From contig JAPLCQ010000045.1 of the NCBI GenBank assembly GCA_026392115.1, forward strand, positions 1-34,840: a stretch of 34,840 nucleotides of DNA, written 5' to 3'. Positions 7,949-16,083 of this stretch are shown piece by piece. Positions within the stretch are counted from its first letter, which is position 1, and every line of letters starts with the position of its first letter. Origin of the DNA: Armatimonadota bacterium. Lineage in GTDB: Bacteria > Armatimonadota > Chthonomonadetes > Chthonomonadales > CAJBBX01. The translations under genes and the position numbers were made by a program. The notes beneath the pieces were generated by a model, which worked only from the letters and a program-made list of their open reading frames with translations, had not been told where the DNA came from and searched no databases.

Positions 7949-8035
7949 GTGGAGATGATTCTTGGATTGGACCTGGGTGTGCAGAGCGTTGGCTGGGCCG
8001 TCGTTCGCCGCGACGAGGAGGACCGAGGTGAGTGA
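7949..8035 (+). pseudogene. Cas9 N-terminal (RuvC-I) fragment
   Basis: A 28-codon frame (GTG 7949; ATG 7955 also possible) has a good ribosome binding site, GAGGAG, eight bases upstream. Its product begins VEMILGLDLGVQSVGWAVV, continues RRDEEDRGE and stops. The block ILGLDLGVQSVGWAVV is the RuvC-I motif with which Cas9 proteins start (compare the form GLDIGTNSVGWAV), including the catalytic Asp in GLDLG. No bridge helix, HNH or later RuvC motif, no cas1/cas2 and no repeat-spacer array are visible nearby. I read it as the surviving 5' end of a lost cas9 gene. The next gene starts inside it (GTG 8028) and uses its GAGGAGG as a ribosome binding site. It may now act only as a leader peptide for that gene. 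Confidence 0.6.
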
Positions 8036-8405
8036 GGGGTACACGCACCGCCGGACGGTCAACCGGCTCGTCGCCTGCATCGTGCTGGTCCTCGGATCCA
8101 TCGGGCTGTGGAAGCTGCTCGAACCTGTTGGCCCGGAGGAAATGGCCAACAGGGCGGCGACCAGCGAGGCGGCACACGCCCAGGTGCGGCGGTTGTGCGA
8201 CGGTGCCGGGCTCAGCGTTGACCCTGTCGATGCCAGTTACCCCAACGTGATCGCTGTTCGGGCGCCCCGCGAGTTGACGGAGTACGAGGCACGGGTCATC
8301 GCCAACAATTGCTTCGAGGCTGCAGGCATGGAAGACGCCGTGGTGGCCGTCTACGACGGGAGCGGCAAGCGGATGGCGCGTCGCTGCCGCGTGTCAGTGG
8401 AGTAA
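8028..8405 (+). CDS. Small membrane-anchored protein
   Basis: A 125-residue protein from GTG 8028, with GAGGAGG eight bases upstream; its start overlaps the stop of the Cas9-like fragment. The first 14 residues are basic (SEGYTHRRTVNRL), followed by one hydrophobic helix (VACIVLVLGSIGLWKLL). A soluble domain of about 85 residues follows, containing RAPRELTEYEARVIANNCFE and the three cysteines of CDGAGL, NNCFEA and RRCRVS. Topology predicts an N-in anchor with the C-terminal part outside. No family was recognised. Codon use matches the host genes. Its position between inverted repeat arms suggests it may travel as part of a small cassette. Confidence 0.6.
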   Translation: MSEGYTHRRTVNRLVACIVLVLGSIGLWKLLEPVGPEEMANRAATSEAAHAQVRRLCDGAGLSVDPVDASYPNVIAVRAPRELTEYEARVIANNCFEAAGMEDAVVAVYDGSGKRMARRCRVSVE

Positions 8406-8485
8406 GCGAGGGCCTGGCGCTCGCCCGAAGGGATGTCTACCTGGGCGCGAAGGAGGTGGACACGGGAAAATCGTGAGACATCGAG

Positions 8486-8505
8486 TGTATCGGATGGATG
8501 CCTGC
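8486..8505 (-). repeat. 20-bp inverted repeat, right arm
   Basis: This is an exact reverse complement of 7879-7898. The flanking bases do not match and no target duplication is obvious next to either arm. Confidence 0.75.
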
Positions 8506-8614
8506 CCGGTCTACCCAACCGACCTCACCACGAGCCGAGTCGCTCCCCTGCCGGGCAGGCGGTCGTCCGCTCTGTGCCGACTGAAAGACCTCCGGCTCCA
8601 TGCCGGAGCGTCGG

Positions 8615-8654
8615 GGTCCGTGTCGGTCCGTGTCGGTCCGTGGAGGTCCGTGTT
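8615..8654. repeat. Four tandem 10-bp units, GGTCCGTGTC
   Basis: Units at 8615, 8625, 8635 and 8645 read GGTCCGTGTC, GGTCCGTGTC, GGTCCGTGGA and GGTCCGTGTT. Each unit is about one helical turn. The array is intergenic. Confidence 0.75.
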
Positions 8655-8918
8655 CGCAGGCGGCGCGCACGGACGACCACGACCGAGGGCGGCCCCTCGC
8701 CAGGCGCTCCGGTTCCTCCGCCAGCCAGGCAGGAGCCGCGCCGCACGCTGCCGCGAAGGGCCGGGATTCCGTACCATGTTCGCTGGCTCGCCGGTCGCCA
8801 TCGGCAAGAGCGCGCAGGCGCCGGGCAGGCCGCGAGAGCAACCGCGGCAGCGTGGGCGTCCTGGGCCATGGCCGGTCTCTCCCAGCCGCCGCCCCGGGCC
8901 GCTCTCTCACAGACGCGA

Positions 8919-10685
8919 TCATCTCCGCTCCGTCTGGACCTCGGCGGTGACGCGCCTGAGATCCCCGCCCACGGGCCGAAGCGTGACCGTCTGATCGCCG
9001 AACCGGTACCGGATCATATCCTCGGTGGGAATGACGCGCGCGACGGCCTTCCGGACCGCGGGGCTCAGGAAGTCGTCCGTGAGAACCCATCGCCCGCGTC
9101 CGTCGGTGCAAGCCCCCGCGGCTCCGGTCCCGCCGCGGACCGCGGCGGGCGCCAGGGCGGGCAGCGAGACGCATGTGGCGCCGCCTCGGACGCACTTCGC
9201 CACGGCGGCAAGCGTCTCCTTGCTGACTCCCACGCCTGTGAGGAAGATCACCTCGGCCTCACGGAGCAGGTCGTAGCCCACATGGTGGTCGTACACCACC
9301 ACGCCGTCGAGCGGCGCCAGGACCTGGTTGGGCTTGCTCGCGTACGCTCCCCAACCCCGGTACAGGCTGTCCCGGGGTATGGCGCCACGAGTCAGCAGCG
9401 ACCAGATCGCGAGCCAGGCTTCGGTGGTGGGCGTCGACTTCCATACCTTGGAGCCGAACAGACGATCCGGCAGCCACGGCGCGGCCACGGTCCGCTGGCC
9501 GTAGCAGCCGTCCTCTTGCCGCACGATGACCACGCGCGGCCGGAGCCGCCGCCGCTCGAAGAGCCTGGGATGGTTCGGGACGTACTCCTTGATGAAGCGC
9601 CTGGCCACATCGCCGTAGGCCGTCAGTTTGTAGTCGGTGTCGGTCACCTCCGCCAGGCTGTTCACCGGGTAGGGCGCGCCGGCCGACGGCGGCAGGCAGA
9701 GGCTCTCGGTGTAGATGCAATCGGCGCCCAGATGGTACGCGAGCAGGAGCGCCGAGCGGTACTCCTCGGGCGAATGGCTCGGGTAGCCCCGCAGCCCCCA
9801 GAGGTCGGGGGTCACCCACAACGGTGTCCGGTACTGGCTCGATGCGCCCAGGGCGCACGCCACGTAAGCCGGTGACCACGCCTCCTTCAGGACCTTGGTC
9901 CCGGCAACGCAGCCCGCACGGGCGAAGGTGTGGTACATGACGGGTGTAACGTGCTCGGTGTAGAGCCGCAGCCCGAACCTCCGATGCAGCGCGACCAGTT
10001 CCCCAACGGCCCTGGCGTGCCCATCGGCGGCGTCGACCAGCGCCGCGCCCGCCGGATCGTAGATGGACGGGCGGTCGAAGCCCGGAATGCCGTTCGCGTT
10101 GTTCTGGTGGTGTTCGGGCTCGTCGTACATAACGCCCAGCACCCGCTTGGAACGGCCGAACTCCTTCAGCAGCTCGGTCGGGTAGAGGAAGAAGCGCCGG
10201 CCGTCGGGACGGCAGAACCAATCGTAGCCCCGCGGGTCGATCCAGCGCTCGGGCGACGTGTTCCAGAGCGACGAGAGCGTGTTGGGCATCCAGTCCATGC
10301 CGTTCGCGTCACACCACGCATCGACCCGCCGGATGAACGCGACGTGTTTGTCATAGGCCCAGCCCAGGGAGGCGTCCGGGTACCACATGAGCCAGAAGTT
10401 CATCCCCAGGTCGCGCATCAGTTCCGCCCCGCGAGGATGCCGGGTCAGGCTGGCCTCATGCCAGGGCGGCGGCGACGCGAACCCTATGTCGTCGAAACCG
10501 AACCGAAGTGGGATCGCGCGTCGGACCGCGGGAACAGGGCGCCGATCGGACGTGACGCCCGGCGCGGGTCCATGGCCTGCCGCGGAGCGACGGACACCGA
10601 TCTGGGCGCCGCCACGACTTGCCGACGGCTGGCCATGGCACGCGGGGATGAGGAGAAGCAGCGGGACCAACAGGTTGGTGTGCAT
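8919..10685 (-). CDS. Secreted lipoprotein, glycoside-hydrolase-like TIM barrel
   Basis: A 588-residue protein. The N-terminus MHTNLLVPLLLLIPACHGQP is a lipoprotein signal with the acylated Cys at 16. After a low-complexity linker (about residues 17-55) a folded domain begins at IPLRFGFDDIGFASPPPW. Segments such as LMRDLGMNFWLMWYPDASLG, VLGVMYDEPEHH and FGLRLYTEHVTPVMYH have the alternating strand/helix rhythm of (beta/alpha)8 sugar hydrolases. The acid in YDEPEH sits where a strand-4 catalytic Glu or Asp is common. The C-terminal part (AEVIFLTGVGVSKETLAAVA, then CVRGGATCVSLPALAP) resembles the glutamine-amidotransferase-like trimerisation domain of beta-galactosidase relatives. I cannot name the GH family. 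It probably acts on external polysaccharide together with the GH16-like neighbour. Confidence 0.6.
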   Translation of the reverse strand: MHTNLLVPLLLLIPACHGQPSASRGGAQIGVRRSAAGHGPAPGVTSDRRPVPAVRRAIPLRFGFDDIGFASPPPWHEASLTRHPRGAELMRDLGMNFWLMWYPDASLGWAYDKHVAFIRRVDAWCDANGMDWMPNTLSSLWNTSPERWIDPRGYDWFCRPDGRRFFLYPTELLKEFGRSKRVLGVMYDEPEHHQNNANGIPGFDRPSIYDPAGAALVDAADGHARAVGELVALHRRFGLRLYTEHVTPVMYHTFARAGCVAGTKVLKEAWSPAYVACALGASSQYRTPLWVTPDLWGLRGYPSHSPEEYRSALLLAYHLGADCIYTESLCLPPSAGAPYPVNSLAEVTDTDYKLTAYGDVARRFIKEYVPNHPRLFERRRLRPRVVIVRQEDGCYGQRTVAAPWLPDRLFGSKVWKSTPTTEAWLAIWSLLTRGAIPRDSLYRGWGAYASKPNQVLAPLDGVVVYDHHVGYDLLREAEVIFLTGVGVSKETLAAVAKCVRGGATCVSLPALAPAAVRGGTGAAGACTDGRGRWVLTDDFLSPAVRKAVARVIPTEDMIRYRFGDQTVTLRPVGGDLRRVTAEVQTERR

Positions 10686-10953
10686 GAGGTTCGGTTAGCC
10701 GGCATCGGCGCCCTTTCCTGCTGGGAGCCGCCCATATGACGCATGCCGAGCGAATCCCGCCCGCGGCACGACCCGGGGGCGTGTCCCCTTCCTCCGCAGG
10801 ACGGCAGGAGCCGCGCCCACCGCCGTCGAACTCCCTGTACAGCGCCTCCTGGAGGGGGTCGCCGCGGCTTCGGGCCGCTGCCCGACGATGCCGGCCGCCT
10901 GATCCTGCCCGCCGCGGCGATCAGGCGACTCGGACTGAGCGAGGAGTGACGCG

Positions 10954-11691
10954 ATGATGCGGCGGATTGCCCGCGCGGTTCTGATGATATCGGTGATCTC
11001 GCTCGGCGCCATGGCCGCGCATGGCCGGCAGGCGCCCTCGTCTCCGACCATCCGGTGGTCCGGCCGCGTATGGGATGTGAAGGATAGCGCGGGCGGTCCG
11101 GCGGGGCCGGGGCCGTGCGTCTTCTCCGGCGGTCGGCGGAACGTCTGGGTCGACCAGGCGGGCAAGCTGCACCTGCGCATCACCCGCGAGGGCGGCGCCT
11201 GGCGCGCCGCGGAGGTCCTCTGCCGCGACAGCCTCGGCTACGGACGCTACGAGTTCGCGGTTGACCGGGTGACGCCCCTGGGCACGAACGTCGTGGCGGG
11301 CCTCTTCACGTGGGACGACACCGAGGACGCCTACGCCAACCGCGAGCTCGACTTCGAGTACGGCGTCTGGGGCGATGCCTCGGCGCCCAACTTCCAGAAC
11401 GTGGTGCAGCCCTACACCGGCGAGGGTCGGATGCACCGGTTCGCCGTTCCGATCGACCAGCCGCTCGTCCACACCATGGAGTGGCGGCCGGATCGCGTGG
11501 CGTTCGCCACCTACCGTGTCGATCCGAAGGGCCGCCGGGCCCGGCTCGACGCATGGAGCTTTGTCGGCGCGGACATCCCCAAGCCGGGCCGCGAGAAGGT
11601 GCACATCAACCTCTGGATGCGGCGGGGAGAGGCGCCGAGCGGCGACCGGGAGTGCGAGATCGTCCTCGCCGGCTTCGCGTACCGGCCGTAG
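10954..11691 (+). CDS. Secreted GH16-like glycoside hydrolase
   Basis: The product is 245 residues starting at ATG 10954 after GAGGAG. A signal peptide is visible (residues 1-24: two Arg then a hydrophobic core, cleavage near AAHG-RQ). The body is a concanavalin-like jelly roll of the GH16 type. SLGYGRYEFAVDRVTPLGTN is the usual strand before the active site, and ELDFEYGVWG (residues 131-140) matches the GH16 catalytic pattern E-x-D-x-x-E only partly: it reads E131-L-D133-F-E135, without the extra bulge residue of laminarinases. HTMEWRPDRVAFATY and VHINLWMRRGE are further GH16 strands. It likely cleaves a beta-glucan-type or galactan polymer outside the cell. It is divergent from the lipoprotein gene and convergent with the radical SAM gene. 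Confidence 0.75.
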   Translation: MMRRIARAVLMISVISLGAMAAHGRQAPSSPTIRWSGRVWDVKDSAGGPAGPGPCVFSGGRRNVWVDQAGKLHLRITREGGAWRAAEVLCRDSLGYGRYEFAVDRVTPLGTNVVAGLFTWDDTEDAYANRELDFEYGVWGDASAPNFQNVVQPYTGEGRMHRFAVPIDQPLVHTMEWRPDRVAFATYRVDPKGRRARLDAWSFVGADIPKPGREKVHINLWMRRGEAPSGDRECEIVLAGFAYRP

Positions 11692-11700
11692 CGTCGCCCG

Positions 11701-12681
11701 CTACGTGGTGCGGAAGAGGTTCCGCGTGCAGTGGACCACTTCGATGCCCCGCTCGCGGCCCAGCTCGACGACCGGAGCGAAGAGGCGCTCGCGGATGTAC
11801 GCCTCCGGGAGCCTGAACGCGAAGCCCCGGACCCTGGCTCGGCCTCCCTGCGCGGCTGCGTAGAGCGGCTCCCACTCGGCCCGGAAGCGCCGATCGTGGA
11901 ACCGCCCGCACATCACCTTCATGGCCGAGATCACCACGCGCTCGCAGCCCGTGTCGGCGGCCAGGCCGACCAAATGCTCAAGGTCCGACCATGTGTGCGC
12001 GGCCTGGGCGCCGTAGTCGGCCACCGCGGGGCGGTCGAAGAAGGCGGCAGGCAGCGGGTCGCGCGGGAAGAGAGGATCCACGCGCAGCGTCACGCGGACT
12101 CCCTCGGCTCGGAGTCGCCGCACCGCCTCGACGCGCGAGGCCACCGAGGGGGCGCCGGGCTCCACATGGCGTCGGAGCGCGTCGTCCCAGAAGGTGAGCG
12201 AGACCTCCACCACGGCCTGCGGCAGCGCCTTCAGCGGCTCCAGGTACTCGGGCATCGTCAGCCGCGCCGGGTTCTTGGTCAGGATCGGCACGCTGCTGAA
12301 GAGGTCCCGCTCCTCCGCGATGCGCCGCAGGAGCGCCAGCGCCTGGCCCCGGGGACGCTCCATGGCCTCCTGCAGGCCGTCCGTGGAGTTGCTCACGTGG
12401 AGCGGCACGGGCGGTAGGCCCAGGGCGCGAAGGTCCGCCAGGTCGCGCTCCAGGCTCCGGAGGAACCCTGGCTTCTCGCGCGGGCGGGCCGGATCCGGCA
12501 CATACCCGCTGATGTAGCAGTAGGCGCAGGCATGGGCGCAGGCCGTGTAGACGTTCGCGCAGAGCCGGAACCCCGCCGGGAAGCGGCCGCGCTGGGCGAA
12601 GGGGTCGTAGAGCGCCAGCGCCCGCGATCGGAGCGAGAGCGGACGCTCACCCTCGGCGGGCGGAGAGTAGAGGTAGGCCAT
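11701..12681 (-). CDS. SPL-family radical SAM protein
   Basis: 326 residues. The cluster motif CAHACAYC gives Cys48, Cys52 and Cys55 (C-x3-C-x2-C), the [4Fe-4S]/SAM binding signature. The preceding RLCANVYTACAHACAYCYIS and following GYVPDPARPREKPG, then VPLHVSNSTDGLQ and FSSVPILTKNPARLT, fit the Rv2578c/SplB-like branch related to spore photoproduct lyase. SplB itself repairs spore photoproduct in DNA, but members of this branch in non-sporulating bacteria have no proven substrate. The stop of the GH16 gene lies 9 bases away (convergent). The following flavin-binding gene on the same strand may be co-transcribed. The family call is sure, the substrate unknown. Confidence 0.85.
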   Translation of the reverse strand: MAYLYSPPAEGERPLSLRSRALALYDPFAQRGRFPAGFRLCANVYTACAHACAYCYISGYVPDPARPREKPGFLRSLERDLADLRALGLPPVPLHVSNSTDGLQEAMERPRGQALALLRRIAEERDLFSSVPILTKNPARLTMPEYLEPLKALPQAVVEVSLTFWDDALRRHVEPGAPSVASRVEAVRRLRAEGVRVTLRVDPLFPRDPLPAAFFDRPAVADYGAQAAHTWSDLEHLVGLAADTGCERVVISAMKVMCGRFHDRRFRAEWEPLYAAAQGGRARVRGFAFRLPEAYIRERLFAPVVELGRERGIEVVHCTRNLFRTT

Positions 12682-12723
12682 GCGGCGCAGCGCCTCGCCC
12701 TTCCCAGGTTCGGCGCGCCGGGC

Positions 12724-13191
12724 TCAAGGCGCGGGCTCCAGCATCGCCTTGTGGCCGAAGCCGCGCGAGTTGTCCAGCCAGCGCAGCGTCTCCGGCCGCA
12801 GGACGTAGAGCGTGGCGGCCGCCAGCATGGCGGTCAGCGCGGCCGGCAGGGCGAACCGGCCCCGGTAGAGCGCCAGCGCCTCGGCGCGCTCGGAGGCATC
12901 GGTCACCACCTCGGCCCGGCCCGTCACCTGCAGCCCCCGGATCTCCGCCCATCCCCATACGGCGGGGTAGACGGCGGCCGACGCCCGACCGGTGGCGACG
13001 GCGGCGGCGCCGTGCCGCGTGCCCGGCATGGAGACCCAGTAGAGGTTCATCGCCGCATCCGCCGCGAAGAAGACGGCGGCCACCTGCGGCTCGCCATCCG
13101 GCCCCACGGTGGCCAGTGCCATGGTGGAGACGTCATGCAGCAGGCGGAGTGCGTCGTCCCGTGCGGGGCGGGCTTGTGGCGGTGCGTCCAT
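12724..13191 (-). CDS. Pyridoxamine 5'-phosphate oxidase-like flavin-binding protein
   Basis: 155 residues, the normal size of single-domain PNPOx-like split-barrel proteins. The N-terminal segment LLHDVSTMALATVGPDGEPQ is the characteristic first strand pair, followed by AAVFFAADAAMNLYWVSMPG and HGAAAVATGRASAAVYP. GLQVTGRAEVVTD is the late barrel strand. Members bind FMN, F420 or heme and reduce small molecules or detoxify. Ligand choice cannot be read here. It lies 42 bases upstream of the radical SAM gene on the same strand, so the two may share a transcript. Confidence 0.75.
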   Translation of the reverse strand: MDAPPQARPARDDALRLLHDVSTMALATVGPDGEPQVAAVFFAADAAMNLYWVSMPGTRHGAAAVATGRASAAVYPAVWGWAEIRGLQVTGRAEVVTDASERAEALALYRGRFALPAALTAMLAAATLYVLRPETLRWLDNSRGFGHKAMLEPAP

Positions 13192-13293
13192 GCCGCCATT
13201 ATGGCCCCGGCCCGCCTTCCGCCGCGATAGCCGCAGAGATCGCCCGATCGGCAGCGCAACTTCGCCGGTTCTGTGTCATACTAGTGACATCAC

Positions 13294-14901
<1,608 letters not shown>

Positions 14902-14963
14902 GATGCTCGGTTCCTTTCCCCTGAGTCGGAACTGCCTAACAGCGCGATCAGGGTACCTTGTGT

Positions 14964-14993
14964 GCTTGGGTCTTTGTCAACACCGACCCAAGC
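14964..14993. promoter_or_regulatory. 9-bp inverted repeat, candidate operator
   Basis: GCTTGGGTC (14964-14972) and GACCCAAGC (14985-14993) are perfect arms with 12 bases between them. They lie in the divergent gap between the recombinase and the small plus-strand gene. The A/T-richer centre and spacing fit a dimeric repressor site. No T-run follows, so a terminator is less likely. Confidence 0.45.
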
Positions 14994-15030
14994 GGCGTGA
15001 GGTAGAATGCGTGGTCGGAGGTGCAACGCG

Positions 15031-15258
15031 ATGTCGATCACGCGCGCGGCCGCAGGTAGGCTGGGCGGCCAAGTACGCTCCGAGGCCAAGGCCCGACAAG
15101 CCAGGTTGAACGGACTGCGTGGCGGCATGAAACTGAGACCGCTGGCAGAGATACCGTGCAACTGCGGAGCGACCGAGGTTACGACCGGGCATAAATCCAC
15201 GTGTCTCCGGGGCCGCGCCATCAAGCGCCGGCTGGCGAGAGGGCAACCACTCGTGTGA
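15031..15258 (+). CDS. Small basic protein with CxC motif
   Basis: 75 residues from ATG 15031, with GGAGG nine bases upstream. The N-terminal part AAAGRLGGQVRSEAKARQAR, then LNGLRGG, is a motif seen at the start of many small mobile-element proteins. The C-terminal part has IPCNCGATEVTTGHKSTCLR, three cysteines plus a histidine that could bind zinc, followed by basic RAIKRRLARG. This suggests a small nucleic-acid binding protein. Placed divergently from the recombinase, it could be a regulator or excision factor, but nothing in the sequence proves that. Its end overlaps the end of the adenine methyltransferase gene by 38 bases, tail to tail. Confidence 0.6.
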   Translation: MSITRAAAGRLGGQVRSEAKARQARLNGLRGGMKLRPLAEIPCNCGATEVTTGHKSTCLRGRAIKRRLARGQPLV

Positions 15259-15736
15259 GCCCTTGGCCAGGAGGACCCTCGATGGGCGGGCGGAAGACGA
15301 CCACAGCCGAAGGGAATGGCGCGCTGTTCCTGCCGTCGCCGAACTTCAGGCGACCCCTGACAAGTCTGATCTCGTCGGCCCGCATGACCCATACATGCCA
15401 CCACCGCGTGTCAGTTCTTGCTGGTACTAGGCACACCACGGTGGCGCCCTGCTGGGCACTGACATATGCCTTCTCGATCCACAGGCCGATCTGCCGACCG
15501 TAGGGTGGGTTCATCCAGCACGTGCCGTCCCACCGCTGTCGCAGTGCGTCCTCAGCGGGAGTGTAGTAGCGCGCGCACTTGGCGTTGTCGGCAATGGCGC
15601 ACACATCGAGCGTAAAACCGAACTCGGCATCGAGCTTCGCGTAGAAGCTCAGCGGAGTCGCCCACAGGTCAGTTCGGGAGCTGAAGTGGACTGACAGCGC
15701 CTCGCGGCTTGGGCCAGCATCGGGGTGTTCGCTCAT
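15221..15736 (-). CDS. Phage-type DNA N6-adenine methyltransferase
   Basis: 171 residues from ATG 15736, which overlaps the stop of the upstream gene (ATGA). It belongs to the small phage/plasmid Dam family (PF05869). DLWATPLSFYAKLDAEFGF is the family's opening signature, and FTLDVCAIADNAKCARYYTP contains the SAM-binding Asp. WMNPPYGRQIGLWIEKA carries the catalytic NPPY (residues 76-79). No restriction partner is adjacent, so it probably protects the element or marks its DNA as an orphan methylase. Its target is likely a short adenine-containing site. Confidence 0.9.
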   Translation of the reverse strand: MSEHPDAGPSREALSVHFSSRTDLWATPLSFYAKLDAEFGFTLDVCAIADNAKCARYYTPAEDALRQRWDGTCWMNPPYGRQIGLWIEKAYVSAQQGATVVCLVPARTDTRWWHVWVMRADEIRLVRGRLKFGDGRNSAPFPSAVVVFRPPIEGPPGQGLTRVVALSPAGA

Positions 15737-15957
15737 CGCTCGCGCCCATCTGCAGCAGCGTCGGCGTTGGGAGGGTTGGTTGGCGCATGGTCCAACCGAG
15801 CAGCGATGCGGGCCAGAATGGACGTGGCGGCGGCTACCCGGCGAACGCACTCCTCGTAGGTTGGTGCTTTCCCGGTCCCGCTTACCTCGATCTCCAGAGG
15901 CTTTGCTCGCGCCACTCCGACCTCACGCGGGACTCGCGCCGTACGGCGCGTTCCCAT
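15733..15957 (-). CDS. Hypothetical protein coupled to the methyltransferase
   Basis: 74 residues, starting MGTRRTARVPREVGVARA and containing a helix YEECVRRVAAATSILARIAA. Its TGA overlaps the ATG of the adenine methyltransferase, which is the main reason to accept it. No ribosome binding site stands out. No family was recognised. Confidence 0.5.
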   Translation of the reverse strand: MGTRRTARVPREVGVARAKPLEIEVSGTGKAPTYEECVRRVAAATSILARIAARLDHAPTNPPNADAAADGRER

Positions 15958-16083
15958 GCTGATGCACCCATTGTGCTGCTGAGCCGGGTGGCAGAAGCAG
16001 TGTCAAGATGCCGGCGACGAGTGGCATTCCCTATGGCAAACTAAGGGGCAGAGCCCGCATCTGAGGAGTCAGGGACAACCGCA

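Larger units (their letters stand above)
8406..8918. other. Gene-free stretch with repeats
   Basis: No convincing gene is seen on either strand in these 513 bases. The long open frames here change character every few codons and give Arg/Pro/Ser-rich products typical of GC-rich noncoding DNA. It holds the right arm of the 20-bp inverted repeat, a perfect 7-bp hairpin at 8590-8608 (CTCCGGC / GCCGGAG) and 10-bp tandem repeats at 8615-8654. Confidence 0.6.

Noticed and set aside
7700-8920. CRISPR array or tracrRNA near the Cas9-like start
   Set aside because: No regularly spaced repeats of 28-48 bases were found. The 10-bp tandem units are too short and contiguous, and no anti-repeat can be matched without an array.
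10743-10949. Plus-strand frame ending GRLILPAAAIRRLGLSEE, like the end of an AbrB/MraZ-type DNA-binding protein
   Set aside because: Only about 18 residues look similar, the rest is Arg/Pro-rich with no ribosome binding site, and the GH16 ribosome binding site overlaps its end. A tiny relic is possible but not supported.
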